64,000 nucleotides of DNA, from positions 9,054,796-9,118,795 of the forward strand of contig OZ007512.1 of the NCBI GenBank assembly GCA_963931865.1, in the 5' to 3' direction. The stretch is from Axinella damicornis. Its lineage: Eukaryota > Porifera > Demospongiae > Axinellida > Axinellidae. Below the pieces are notes generated by a model. That model had not been told where the DNA came from. It worked only from the letters and a program-made list of their open reading frames with translations, and ran no database searches. The position numbers were made by a program, and so were the translations under genes. Below are positions 11,771 to 22,929 of the stretch, one piece after another (the first letter of the stretch is position 1; every line of letters starts with the position of its first letter).

Positions 11771-12063
11771 ACAGGGTGAGGGATGAGGCAGAAGGACAAC
11801 CACTAGCCTCTTTGTCACAACCCCACTCCCTCACTCTCCCTCTTCGTCTCTTCCTCACTTTCTCCCTCTCTCCTCACTCACTTCCTCTCCCTAGCCCACA
11901 CTTCTACCCACGCAGTATTATCCACTCACTCTCACTGTGCAGGCCAGGCCTATGCTGGTGAGCTCAAGTATGGGAACATAGACGAGCTCAGTACTCCAGT
12001 ATTGGGACTGCGTGAGCCTGAAGAATGTGTACAGAAAGGGAGGTGTGTATGGGGATTTTGAGG

Positions 12064-12550
12064 AGGAGAGTGTGGTGTGTGTGTGTGTGTGTGCGGTGGG
12101 AGGGGAGGGAGAGGAGGTATGGCGGATCAGTATGTGTGTGAGTGTGTGGGAGGGGAGGGAGAGGAGGTAGGGGGGATGAGGGGATGAGTATGTGTAGGTG
12201 TGTGTGATTGTGGTGGGAGAGGAGGGAGAGGATATATGGGAGATGAGTATGTGTGGGTGTGGGTGTGAGTGTGTGGGAGAGGAGGGAGAGGAGATATGGG
12301 AGATCAGCGAATGAGTATGGGTGTGTGTGAGTGTGTGGGAGGGGAGGGAGAGGAAGTATGCGGGATCAGCGGATGAGGATGTGTGCGTGGATGTGTGTGG
12401 GGGGTGTGAGGGTGGTGGGAGGGGAGGGAGAGGAAGTATGCGGGATCAGCGGATGAGGATGTGTGCATGTAAGTGTGTGGGGGTGTGTGAGGGTGGTGGG
12501 AGGGGAGGGAGAGGAGGAATATATGGGGGATCAGGGGATGAGTACAGTGT
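12064..12550. repeat. GT/GGGA-rich minisatellite, roughly 60-90-bp units
   Basis: At least six imperfect units share GTGTGGGAGGGGAGGGAGAG and GATGAGTATGTGTG. The G-rich strand is the plus strand. Confidence 0.85.
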
Positions 12551-12920
12551 GAGGTTTACATGAAGGAGAGTGCACTATTTCAGTACAACTTTCAGCTAAT
12601 GACATTGTCTGAGATTCAATTTTCAACTTGATGTGCAGTGTGGCTAGCTATTGTAGGTGCGATAAATATTACGACTTGTACCTGCACCTCTGATCCTCCT
12701 GGCACAATAATAATAATCATTGCTCTGGCCCAACTCCTCATGTGACATTGCTGGCCTTCATTCCAGCACAAACTAATTCGCATTCTTGATTTCTTACACC
12801 AGTTGCACTGCTGCGAGCCGAAGCAAGAACTCAGGCATTTGTCACCAGACCCTCTCCTCTCATGGGTGGCATCTGGGTACAAGACTATGTCTTTGGATGC
12901 TGGTCTCATGCACTATTCCT

Positions 12921-13335
12921 TGGGGAGGGGAGGGAGGTGGGGATGGTAGGGAGGTGGGGAGGGTAGCTGGAGGTGGGAGGTTAGGGAGGTGGGGAGGGTA
13001 GGGAGGTGGGGAGGGTAGGGAGGTGGAGAGGGGAGGGGGGTAGGGAGGTGGGGAGGGTAGGGAGGTGGGGAGGGTAGGGAGGTGGGGAGGGTAGGGAGGT
13101 GGGGAGGGTAGGGAGGTGCATGGGAGGGTAGGGAGGTGGGGAGGGTAGGGAGGTGGGGAGGGTAGGGAGGTGGGGAGGGTAGGGAGGTGGGGAGGGGAGG
13201 GAGGTGGGGAGGGGAGGGAGGTGGGGAGGGTAGGGAGGTGGGGAGGGTAGGGAGGTGGGGAGGGTAGGGAGGTGGGGAGGGTAGGGAGGTGGGGAGGGTA
13301 GGGAGGTGGGGAGGGTAGGGAGGTGGGGAGGTAGG
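12921..13335. repeat. 17-bp G-rich minisatellite, G-quadruplex-prone
   Basis: The unit GGTGGGGAGGGTAGGGA repeats more than 20 times with a few variants. Runs of three or four G at short spacing on the plus strand are a textbook intramolecular G-quadruplex pattern. The 167-residue Pro-rich open frame on the minus strand is an artefact of the repeat. Confidence 0.95.
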
Positions 13336-13424
13336 AAAAAATTCTAGGGAATGTTCTATGCATTAACTACAGAGTACAGAGTACATAAGATGTTACTACA
13401 TGCAGGCACTCAGCCATCCTAAGT

Positions 13425-13580
13425 ACATTCATGACTCTAACCACATCCACTCACTAATGAGTGTTGCTAATGTCCGTTAATTGTTAAAACAAGATACAGG
13501 AACTGGCCCAGCCCATCTTCCAAGTCCCGGTCCCAAGGACCTTATCAGAAGTGACATCACAAGTTGAAAGTCTGACACTT
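13425..13580. repeat. Dispersed repeat, partner at 9440-9580
   Basis: Direct-orientation match to the segment at 9440-9580; this copy has a few extra bases around the CCGTTAATTG stretch. Confidence 0.75.
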
Positions 13581-13750
13581 ACTGTTTACATAGACTGCCA
13601 AAGCACGGCTACCGTCGATCTCCACGCAGCTAACGGTCGAGCGCTGAATGAGCTGGTTTCGCGCTGCATATTTGCGGTCAGTGTGCCCACATTCAATTAA
13701 GTTCTCTCTACCTTTCTCTCAACCCTGACGTCATGCACGTGATAAATTAT

Positions 13751-13820
13751 CCCAGGCCCTCTCCCATTTTTCCGTACTTGTAAGCGACGAAAAGCTGGGC
13801 GGGGCCTGGGAACGAGGCTA
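13751..13820. mobile_element. Left-truncated MITE of the TAGCCTCG family
   Basis: The right end GGCCTGGGAACGAGGCTA is intact, preceded by CGACGAAAAGCTGGGCGGGG as in the copy at 6157 read inverted. The left end begins at CCCAGGCC, without the outer TAGCCTCGTT, and no target duplication is visible. Confidence 0.7.
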
Positions 13821-13865
13821 GGGAAACTATATCAGTTACATCGTAGACCAGATCAGGTGAGAAAC

Positions 13866-14112
13866 ACGTACTGTGGTGTTATGATGCACCAGTGGCCACT
13901 TTCACTGCAGGAGGTGTACCCACATTGGGTGTGCACTAATACCTACGTACCTTGGAGAGTTGGAATGACCTGGTGCATTCCTCTACAGCGTCCCGGTGGA
14001 GAGGGAGGAGGGAGAGGAGTTTATGTGAGATGGGGTACCATGGCGGCCAGCACTTGAGAGGTCTGAGCTCTGCATGGAGAAGAGAAATCGCTCTCTGAGA
14101 GCTAGTTACTGC
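13866..14112. repeat. Inverted repeat arm; partner 10070-10310
   Basis: Reverse-complement partner of 10070-10310 (see there). It contains TGCACCAGTGGCCACTTTCA and CAGCGTCCCGGTGGAGAGGG. A CA-rich microsatellite follows at 14221-14272. Confidence 0.65.
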
Positions 14113-14969
14113 CATACTATTCTGGTGAGAACTATGCATATGATCACAATCGCCAACTCCCCCCACCTCCCCCTCCCCTTACAAACAACTCACATTGTGA
14201 ATGCCCCTTATTTATATGACAGTGCACACACATGCACGCATACACGCATGCACGCACACACACACAAATCCCACACTTAGGCCGAGTGCTACAGCATCAC
14301 AGGAGAAACTAGCTGTAGATACGGGACTGGACAGGCACATCATCGTTGAAGTTGCTCCGTGATCGCACTGTCTACATCCTGTTTGAGTCTGTCATGGGAC
14401 CACATCACTTTAGCGCATTTACGTTATTTCCTGCGTAGACCACACCTACGGGCTCTCCTCTACACAGGAGAATTGCTGAAATGGCTGTTCAAATGGTCCC
14501 ACCACGGACTCGAATGGCGTGTGGACGGTGTGGGTACGGAGAAGCTCTGAAGGTTACGGTGCTCATGCATTCTGGCCGTATCTTCAGGTGCTTTCTCCTG
14601 TGTATAAAAGTGCAACAATTACTTGCGAGAAAAAAAGCAGGTGCAGTTCTACAGGTGAGGGAGTCATGGGTCCTACTTAGTACTGCCAGTACCAGTGACA
14701 AGATTACTACAAGGTTGCCCCTCCCCTGATTAGTCTCTGTGTCTGCACATGAAGATTTCTGCTCTGAAGGTGGTTGGCCTCACATGTGTTCCTTGTCAGG
14801 TCCTTTTCCAAATCCTCCATGGTGCTCTAACTGCTCCTGGGTCATGCAGCCTGTGGAGAGGGTGGGAGTACGTGGAGAAGGGAGGGTGAGGGTAGGTCAC
14901 AAAGTATGAGAGGAGCTCACAGTAACCTCAAGATCAACCAACTGGAGATCAGTAGCCTCACTCTGAGGC

Positions 14970-15349
14970 CCCATCCAGCTTAATTTTCACCGCTTCCATA
15001 CTGTGGGCAACAAAATCTGTCCGGTGGTTTCCACATTCTTTGGGGGTATCGTCTGACAGGAGATGATGTAGGCGTAGCAGTGGGTGGTGGAATCTCCGGT
15101 GGAACCTCACAGGCTTCCACCATCGGAAGATGTGGTAAGTTCCGGTGAATTTGAGGGCGATGAACCAGTCGAAAATTCTCTGACGACATAGTTCTGCTTC
15201 TGTGCAGACTGACTTGAGGAAACAATGTCCTCCACTTCTGGATGCAGCAGGTCGAATCTTGTTCTGACATGTCTCTGGAGGAACAGTGAAGCTGGCGCAA
15301 CCTGCGTTGTAGCATGAGGAATGGTACGATATGAAAGAAGGAAACCCAT
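14970..15349 (-). mobile_element. Ty3/gypsy-type integrase C-terminal relic
   Basis: The minus strand encodes, across two frames, a stretch resembling the end of a Ty3/gypsy polyprotein. It has a YRTIPHATTQ motif and an arginine-rich RHVRTRFDL segment, typical of the integrase region after the DDE core, and downstream a Pro/Thr-rich piece ending VRRYPQRMWKPPDRF, typical of the extreme C terminus. A frameshift lies near 15180 and no catalytic core, reverse transcriptase or LTR is present. It is an old fragment, cut on one side by a MITE end at 15363. Confidence 0.65.
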
Positions 15350-15362
15350 CAGCTGCTGTGGG

Positions 15363-15398
15363 CAACAAAAAGCTGGGCGGGACCTAGGAACAAGGCTA
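15363..15398. mobile_element. Solo right end of a TAGCCTCG-family MITE
   Basis: ACAAAAAGCTGGGCGGGACC continuing to GGAACAAGGCTA matches the right end of the copy at 13751-13820 with a few substitutions. No left end is present. Confidence 0.6.
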
Positions 15399-15769
15399 GA
15401 TCAGTGAGTCTGCACGGTATGGAACGTGATGCCGCCAATGCATGTCCAAACAACTAGAACACCAAACAACAGACTGAAGGCAGATATGCCGTAAAACAAC
15501 GGACTTAGGTGTTGCTGAAGTAAACTGCAGACCTTATAACGTTTACTGTAACAAGACAACAGGCACTACTGCTCTCGCAGTGTTGCTCAAGTATGTAAAT
15601 CGCTAAAAGCTCTCAAGTTATGTTCACAGGAGAAAAGTTCAATTCAGCCACATTCCAATTCCCCAGGCTATCAGGAGTGTGATGGCATGGAATAATGGTT
15701 GTCCTCTAGTTTCATTTGATCCCACTCGCAACTCTTCAACAGCTGACACATATATAGGTCGACTACCCC

Positions 15770-15874
15770 TAGTCTCGTTCCCAGACCTTTCATCCAGTGC
15801 GTATATCACTTCCAGTACAACGTGTGGGATAGCGGTACTAAAAGCAATCCGCGTGGGATCTGGGACTGAGACTA
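15770..15874. mobile_element. MITE of the TAGTCTCG subfamily with 9-bp target duplication
   Basis: Ends are TAGTCTCGTTCCCAGACC and the imperfect inverted complement GGATCTGGGACTGAGACTA. GACTACCCC precedes it and GACTATCCC follows, a 9-bp duplication with one change. There is no coding capacity. Confidence 0.8.
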
Positions 15875-16087
15875 GACTATCCCCTGATCAATGTGCAATT
15901 TGAGGCTTCAGAAGAGATTAATCGATCAAGCGATTCTTACAGATCAAATCTTGATCTGGTCGCAGCACTTCTACAGCGTAAGAAATCTAAATTTGAATAT
16001 AACTCAGAGCGAACAGAATTGTACATGTTGAACTGCACATTGAAGATATACACAGGCACCAATTGGAATGAGGCACTCTACATGTGT

Positions 16088-16318
16088 GGGTGGTTCAAGT
16101 AAAAACTGTACCTTATATTTTTGAAGCCTCAGAGACAAAGGAATACAAATGGCTGTCCTCACCTGTGAATGTGCAGCTATGTAGTTAACTTGCTTATACA
16201 TAATGTTAGCATGCATATTATATAATCAGTGCACAAAGACAGAAAGCCACACCCACCTTAATTGACTGGAATATGAATATCATTAAGGTACAGTTTTCAC
16301 TTGAACCACCCACGTGCT
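16088..16318. mobile_element. Inverted-repeat element (GGGTGGTTCAAGT termini)
   Basis: GGGTGGTTCAAGTAAAAACT GTACCTTA at the left and its near-exact inverted complement at the right form about 28-bp arms around a 175-base non-coding core. No target duplication was identified. Confidence 0.65.
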
Positions 16319-16908
16319 GATAGTACATTCATTCACCTACCATAAGTGCTTAAATTTGTGCCACTCAATAGATACCCACCCACCTTTAAAATGGCCCTGT
16401 TGCAGCAAATTGTAGAGCTATCGCATTCAATATGGAGCCTCATCCATGCACTCTTCACTACCTACAACACCACTAGTTCTCCCCTCCCTCTTGCTCTACT
16501 CACTTTCTCTATCTCTCTGGTGGCCATCTCCACTCTAGCTTCTGCCAACTCCCACGATCATCCCGTCCTCAGACAGCTTCTTCTAAAGAGTAATGAGAGC
16601 AGCACTGTATAATTTTGGGAGTCATCAGCTGAAACTGTAGCATACACAATGCTGGCTAGATTCACAACTAGCTAGCATGACCGTGCATGTTAGCTAGTTA
16701 TCTCTGCAGGGTTTTTATGAACTCCCTTATACTAAGCATGGAGTTGACATCTTCAATCCTCCCACCCACCTTCTTTACCTTCACCTCCCTCTCCTCAGTT
16801 CTCAGTTCTCCCCATTCTCTCTTTACTTCTTTACCTTCGGCCATGAAGCCTGATGACTACTATACTAATAACTGACTTAGAGCCCCCACTAGAACAGCAA
16901 CAACCTCG

Positions 16909-16939
16909 GCCTCGTTCCCAGGCCATAGAGGAACGAGGC
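16909..16939. mobile_element. Minimal TAGCCTCG-family hairpin, ends eroded
   Basis: GCCTCGTTCCCAGGCC joined almost directly to GAGGAACGAGGC. The outer TA bases are missing on both sides. Confidence 0.6.
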
Positions 16940-16968
16940 AAGCGCTGTACTACCGCCTCCCGTGGCCA

Positions 16969-17018
16969 GCCTCTCGCCACACCCACTAAGTCTAAGCAGT
17001 GGGTGTGGCGAGAGGCTA
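16969..17018. repeat. Hairpin with GCCTCTCGCCACACCCAC arms
   Basis: Arms of 18 or more bases are inverted around CTAAGTCTAAGCA. The outer bases GCCTC/GAGGC resemble the MITE family nearby, but the inner arm is different. Confidence 0.7.
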
Positions 17019-17230
17019 GCCCGTGAGACTACTACTAGACAGAACAGCATTCAGGAGTCAACTACAAGGACAGCAACAGAGGGAGCGCCAATGGCCGAAG
17101 GTCTACCGGAGGAGGCCAACGCCATTGGTGACCGAAGGAAAACGACAGAGACGGATTCACGCTCATCACTGTCCACAGTTTACGCGTGCACAGATCGTTT
17201 CCCGCCAAAACATGAACGGCCGCGGTTGTC

Positions 17231-17345
17231 AACCAATCAGATCATTGCGTTGCCGGCGCGTGCACAGTTGCTGGCACGCGCTACTGGCAGAGCTGCTGCG
17301 AGTATATAAAGCGAGTCTAGTTGTGTTCAAGTCATTCCGGCTTGG
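17231..17345 (+). promoter_or_regulatory. CCAAT plus TATA core promoter without an obvious gene
   Basis: AACCAATCAG at 17231-17240 lies about 70 bases upstream of TATATAAA at 17303-17310, the usual polymerase II arrangement, which would place a start near 17335. The DNA around it is GC-richer than the surroundings. Downstream there is only a G-rich minisatellite from about 17400 and no convincing reading frame. It could drive a lost gene, a non-coding transcript, or a first exon whose body lies elsewhere. Confidence 0.5.
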
Positions 17346-17399
17346 TTTAGCTCGGGTGAGGTAAAAGTGAGGTGAGCCCTCACTCTAACCTTACCCTTG

Positions 17400-17473
17400 C
17401 TACCTCGCCAGGTGGGCGGGGGGAGCATTGGGGGTGGGGAGCATTGGGGGTGGGGAGCATTGGGGGTGGGGAG

Positions 17474-17508
<35 letters not shown>

Positions 17509-17745
17509 GCATTGGGGGGGTGGGGAGCATTGGGGGGTGGGGAGCCTGGAGGGGTGGGGAGCCTGGTGGGTGGGGTGCATGGGGGTGGGGAGCGTTGGGG
17601 GGTGGGGTGCATGGGGTGGGGTGCATGGGGTGGGGCGCATGGGGTGGGGTGGGGTGCATGGGGTGGGGTGCATGGGGTGGGGTGCATGGGGTGGGGTGCA
17701 TGGGGGTGGGGTGCATGGGGTGGGGTGCATGGTGGTGGGGCTGGG
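17400..17745. repeat. GGGGTGGGGAGCATT/GGGGTGCAT minisatellite with G30 run
   Basis: Short units GGGGTGGGGAGCATTG change into GGGTGGGGTGCATG across the block. An uninterrupted run of about 30 G lies at 17478-17507. Long open frames on both strands here are compositional. Confidence 0.95.
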
Positions 17746-17749
17746 AAAG

Positions 17750-18915
17750 GGGCGAGGCGGAAGGTACATACCACTGTCCAGAGAGGGGTCCCTACTAAAA
17801 TCTGCAGAAAAATAGATTGCATGCAAGGGTCCTCATACTCTGTCCACTCTGAGAGGGACTTCAGGCACTGTCTCCATGGCTTTGCAGCTCAGAGAGGGAG
17901 GGATAAAGGTTCGTAATTTTTGAAGGTCTGCTATAAATTATCAATTTCATACCCAGAAGCTTGAGATGAGAGCTATAGGGTGTAGTCACATACACACAGA
18001 TATTTTAGTGGCTAGCTGACTTCAATCTCCACAAGTCCTATACATTAATATTGCACACTGCATCTTCAGCTATAAATCGTACATCATATATATACATGCA
18101 TCATAGATGAGCTTCAAACCCAAACGCCATTATAATTCCTCGGCAAGCAGCATAGAACATCACAGATCAATCTCAAATTATTGTGCTGTCCTTATAACAT
18201 AGTGTTGTACTGTAGCTACTGTTTACATGAGCACTTTCAAGGTAATCACATGACAAGTCTGAGCTACTGATCATCTCAATTATTCCTGTTTCTTGTGCAG
18301 CAGCAGAAACTCTCCCAAAGGAACTTTCTAACTGGAGAGGCCCGGTGTGGCTGTGGGGAAGGAGGTGGAGAGATGCCTGCTCCTATCTGCGGAGTTGGCA
18401 GTGCATCTGCAGAAACAAACACACATATACTGTAGCTATAGACTGGACTGATCACAATATTGCTGTCTTAAGCCAGAATGATTATTGCCCTATCTCAAAA
18501 CAAATGAACTCTTGTTCAAAACTATACCTACACAATAATTACTGTAGACGGCAATGTTTCTTATCACACATGGCATCGCCACTTGCATATTCACTACATG
18601 CCAGTTTCTTGCAAGACTAATGCTGTCTACGGCTCCTGCAGGCAGTCTTTACATTATAGCTTTTGTTTGTTCATAGGGATAGCACTGCAGACTGAATTCG
18701 AGATGTGTAGTGAATGCACAGTACTATATAAGCTCGTTTGTGAGTATAACAATACTACCATGGTATAACGCTGCTAAACGCAGTGCTATATACGTATTCA
18801 ACCTCTGTATATTGAACATACAAGTTTTACTGTATACACTCCCGTTATACAATACAGTTTGCCATACCACATAAGCGTATGACATGTATGGACGTGTAGG
18901 CAGATATTTCCATAC
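17750..18915. other. Intergenic, no gene seen
   Basis: No coding stretch or structured repeat that I can support. A downstream exon of the death-domain gene could lie here on the minus strand but none was recognised. Confidence 0.4.
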
Positions 18916-19385
18916 CTTTGAGGTACTTTTGTTTCACCAGCTGAAGCACTTTGTTATACTTTCCGTAACCACAGTAACCATCGCCCATAAACGGTGCCCT
19001 ATACAGAGCATTGACTACCAGCATCCAGCTGGGAGCAGGGTGGTGGTCCATCATTCCTCCAACATGGCCAGCCTGCACTGTTTGACAGTGGAGTAGTTCG
19101 ACTGGATTTCCTCCAGTGTTGACCAAGGTACACCAAAGTTGCCAGTCAGAGTTCCCCATTCCACCTCTTTCAGTACGCTACACAGGTTGCAGGGCAACCG
19201 TTAGTGTAGCCTCTGCAGGAGAGCAAGTAAACAACAGACCATTATCCACCTGATATCACTTCCTGTGTACTAATTAATCAAGAGCGCCCTGACTGTCGCG
19301 TAGAATGCACTGTATGAGGTACTTAGATCAAATCTTAAGCTTGAGTGAATTAGCCCCCAAATTCATTCTCTGTGGGAAATGTATA

Positions 19386-19515
19386 GGATCCACTACGTCG
19401 AAGCGGAGGTTATGGCAATTTATCCTCCGCGGGAAAGTTTGGCCGAGGCAAAGCCGAGGCTAAACTTTCCCAAGGAGAATAAACCACATAACCTCTGAGT
19501 TGACGTAGTAGATCC
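19386..19515. mobile_element. Inverted-repeat element (GGATCCACTACGTC termini)
   Basis: GGATCCACTACGTCGAAGCG is inverted at the right as GTAGTAGATCC, with arms of about 50 bases around an AAAGCCGAGGC core. A related half-copy with ATTACGTCATAGCGGAGGAT lies at 19610-19655. Both are in the 5' side of death-domain exon c. Confidence 0.65.
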
Positions 19516-20875
19516 AGCTTCTACCACAGACATAACCTGGCAAGTGAAGTTAGTAGCTGGATCCAGCTGCTAGACAGCTACAACTCTCTGATTCTCAGCA
19601 CAGCGTGGTTCGATTACGTCATAGCGGAGGATAACCGATTTATCCTCTGCGGTACATCAAAGGATCGCCCACGCACTGTGGTAGAAGGGCAACATCACTG
19701 GCTCATAACTCCTATACCGAATGAGCTACACACTCAAACTAGATTTCCTCTGGTGTCACTTCCTCTGTACTAATAATCAACATTAGAATGTACTGTAAGT
19801 GCGTACTTAGTTGATATCGGTCCATTCAGGAGGATATATTAGATGGGTCAGGGTATCTTGCATGCAGTGGTAACAGGATCTGACTAGTATCAACTATGGC
19901 AACAAAGTAGTTGACATTATACGACTTCCTCCAGAAGCCTTATATAAACCTCCAATTAGCCATTATTGGACAGAACTTGTTGCTCAATAATTATTGTTTT
20001 AGACTCAAATTTCTGCTGCAAAAAGTGCATGGTCCCAGTCCAGAGATTCTCATGTAGCAGAATGGAAGTCTGTACATGTACGTGCTTTGGATCGAGCTTA
20101 GCACTGCAGGTTTAGTGTATATAAAATCATGCAAGGTCACGCTCTACGGACTTTCTACTCCTGAGACCCACCCATCATACCTGGTTGTCTTTGGAAATAA
20201 ATATTTTGTCACATTTTCCAGTGCAGCACGTTCCTCCTGCTTATAGAGACTCCCAGCAAGAAATTGCCACGGTGCATCAGGCACGGTAGCGATCAAATAC
20301 TGGAGGACCTCTTCCCTACTCACACACTTCTCGGATGGCACTTCTAAACCAATAGCTGCGCAAAGATGCTGATCATCAACACATTCAATCGCAGAGGAGA
20401 GGTTTTGGAGGGTGAATGTAGGGTCTGCAGGGAAGGAAGAAAGAAGAAGGGAACTTGAGGGACGGGCATGAATGATTCAGTATACTGGGGGTATTTTTTA
20501 CCTTCACCAAATTCATTGTGTGTCTTCTTTTAAACTTAGCACACCTTCATACATGTAGTGACAGATGTCTTGATGTTTCCAATGCACTCGTCATGCTCAC
20601 AGATTATGTGACCTCTCGTATAATATTATGGATCACCTAATTGACAATCACAAACTTTACATGTACTAACACACACTCATTATTACCTAATCTACATGAA
20701 AGGGTGCACTGCTGTTTCAGCTGAGAGCTCAAATGTGTATAGTTTCAAGAGGCCCAGGACCTATTCAGAAGCTAATTAGTCTGAGGTGTACATGTAGGAT
20801 CTTTGGCTGCACCTCTTTAAGACAGAAGCAACCTAGAAATTGAGGGACATGTCGCCGTGGTGTACGTAATGATTG

Positions 20876-21093
20876 TGTTGGACTTCACACGGCAAGAGGA
20901 GAACTTTTAGACAACGTTTTCGATCAGACTGTGCCGATCTTCCTCAGGTTCACACGGCAAGAGGAGAACTAGCTTTTTGACAACATTTTTGATCAGATCT
21001 TCCTCAGGTTCAGGTCTTGACCTGAGGAAGATCGGCACAGTCCGATCGAACACGTTGTCAAAAAAGTTCTCCTCTTGCCATGTGAAGTCCAAC
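20876..21093. mobile_element. Foldback element inside a death-domain intron
   Basis: TGTTGGACTTCACACGGCAA at the left is inverted at the right as TTGCCATGTGAAGTCCAACA. The left arm holds two partial tandem copies of CACACGGCAAGAGGAGAAC. It lies within the intron between exons b and a, with no coding capacity. Confidence 0.8.
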
Positions 21094-21922
21094 AATTACT
21101 AGAAATTGTATGCGAGTGATAGCAGTGTGCTGAGGTACTTGAACCTCCTTCAGGCAAGAGTCCAATTAGACAAACACACTAGCACTCCAGACTCCACCCA
21201 ACTTCGTGTTATATCACGTATACTGTTAATGATGTGTAGCATGGTGAGGCATACCCTGGACTGGCTCTGCATTGTGGCGTATCTTGTCCGCTGTTGACGA
21301 AAGGAATAAGGATGCATCGAGTCGGTATATGAGCCTCCTCCAGCAGGGTGCTGGATCACTGGAAAACCACCAGTCCACCAACACCTTCACATGATCTTTG
21401 GCTGGATAGCGGCATTTGATGTCATCCACTCTTGGTCGGATGCATACGTACAGGCACCAGGACAGCTGGTCCAAATCCACGTCCTTCACTGCCTCTGTCA
21501 CTGCCTCCGGTGTGAATGGAGCAGCTGTAATCAGGGAGAACAGATGGTGAATTAACACAGTACACGGCAGACCAGATTTGGGTCAATATTAGGTTGGTCA
21601 TCATCTTCCTCATGATTTTTTGATGACACTAATGCGTGTGTTAATCAACTTCACTGCTTGATTTTCTCATGGCATCACTAGTGTGCAAACTTAGTACTAG
21701 TCATGACTGCCCTGCAGACCAAACAAGCTTATGTGAACCACTGTACGAAAGTATGAGTATATATACTCATATCTGTTATCCTCAGGCCGCGAATCCAATT
21801 CTAAAAATTGGATTGCCTATCCTCTACAGAAGGAAATATATAGCTACGTATATTAAAATACAGATTTCTGTCATATGTTGGTAGAGGATAGAAACGTTTG
21901 TCATAATTTCTCCAAACATCTA

Positions 21923-21963
21923 TAGCCCCATTCCCAGGCCCTACGAGCCCGGGAATGAAGCTA
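21923..21963. mobile_element. Short TAGCCTCG-family hairpin, diverged
   Basis: TAGCCCCATTCCCAGGCC joined by CTACGA to GCCCGGGAATGAAGCTA. No 9-bp duplication remains. Confidence 0.65.
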
Positions 21964-22929
21964 GCAGAAGATAGAGCCAAATGCATGAATACATGGCAAT
22001 CAAGGGAAACTTTCATGCAGTCTGCCATAATAATAATTAATCCTCTCATGATTGACTAATCAATAAAATAATGTAGTAGCTAACTTATACAATTCAATGC
22101 CAGAAAACCTGATAAAGTGATTCTTAGTACTACATACCCCAAGAGGAAACTGCTATAGCATTTTCTGATGCCACTAGCGCATAAACTTAGGCCAGCTGGC
22201 TGAAATAATGCCAGCACTTAGTTGTCATATCCTGCTCTGACAAGGACATATACCACACCCTGTACATGCAGTTAGATCAGTCAGAGTGCATCCTGTCAAT
22301 GCAAAAGTCTCATTAGGCATACAAAGTCCAACAGGAACTGACCTTACTCTGCTCATCCTGTCATACTGGTAGTATAGGTGCACAAAGCTATACACAAAGC
22401 CTCCACCACTGACCTAAAGCCTGACCTAAAGCCTCACATTAACTCCCATTGACCTAACTCTGTTCATCCTGTCAGGCGGCCAGCAACTCAACTCAACTCA
22501 ACTCCTGTCATGCAAAGTCTCACAGCAACTCTCCTGTTGTGCAAGGCAAACCCCACAGGAACTCTGACTGCATGACCTCACTGTATTCATTGTATGCGGC
22601 ATAATTAAGTTAGAGTAAGTGCTCTGTGTACAAATGCTGGTTCTATCATGTTATGCATAATTATGCTTTCCTTCAGCAGCGGTGTTCCCTCAACCACCCT
22701 GTAGTTTAGACTCATACGCACTCTCACATGCTACAAGATATAGCTTGCTAGCTAGCTTAGCTACTATCATAGTACACAACATGAGCTGGAAGTCGGCACC
22801 CATTGCTCCCTGTCATGATAGCTAGTTGCAGATCCTAGTGATTACATTATCGAAGTGGTTATTGGTCCACCAGGAAGTACCGGAGTGATGGGTTTAGGTA
22901 GCTATGTCATGTGTGGACCAATTGCTATG
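21964..22929. other. Intergenic, no gene seen
   Basis: No supported gene. A small CTCAA repeat lies near 22484 and a TAGC-rich stretch near 22740. Confidence 0.5.

Larger units (their letters stand above)
18916..21524 (-). pseudogene. Death-domain protein gene, three exons seen, third exon broken
   Basis: Exon a (21524-21255) has acceptor CCCTGATTACAG and donor GTATGC. It encodes a clear death-domain pattern: LSWCLYVCIRPRVDDIK, a Trp-rich helix, PCWRRLIYRLD, and an AEPVQG end typical of sponge death-domain proteins. Exon b (20424-20181) has a strong pyrimidine acceptor. It gives a weaker, similar fold with DAPWQFLAGSL and can splice at CCAG|GTATG, or run on to a stop at 20144. Exon c (19177-18916) encodes another death domain with VEWGTLTGNFGVPWSTLEEI, then PSWMLVVNALY and KYLKG before a GTATGG donor. 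Phases agree (1, 2, 1) across all three. Exon c carries a Trp-to-stop change and a one-base deletion in its middle, so a product using it would be cut. A further small 5' exon near 21552-21631 is possible. Death domains mediate adaptor assembly in apoptosis and innate immunity. Confidence 0.6.

Noticed and set aside
11941..12056. Open stretch after a CTGTGCAG acceptor reading AYAGELKYGNIDEL
   Set aside because: Looks protein-like but has no partner exon, no family match I recognise and ends in a repeat.
12616..12909. 97-codon Cys-rich minus-strand frame
   Set aside because: Cys spacing faintly resembles small extracellular modules, but there is no signal peptide or exon partner.
12860..13363. 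167-codon Pro/Ser-rich minus-strand frame
   Set aside because: It is the translated complement of the 17-bp minisatellite.
14359..14729. Overlapping plus-strand frames near a TCTACACAG acceptor
   Set aside because: Three frames are open at once and none shows a recognisable domain.
17327..17916. Six long Gly- or Pro-rich frames on both strands
   Set aside because: Compositional frames through a G-rich minisatellite.
19600..19625. GTGGTTCGATTACG as a tRNA T-loop
   Set aside because: No acceptor stem, D-arm or anticodon arm fits around it; no tRNA was found in the window.
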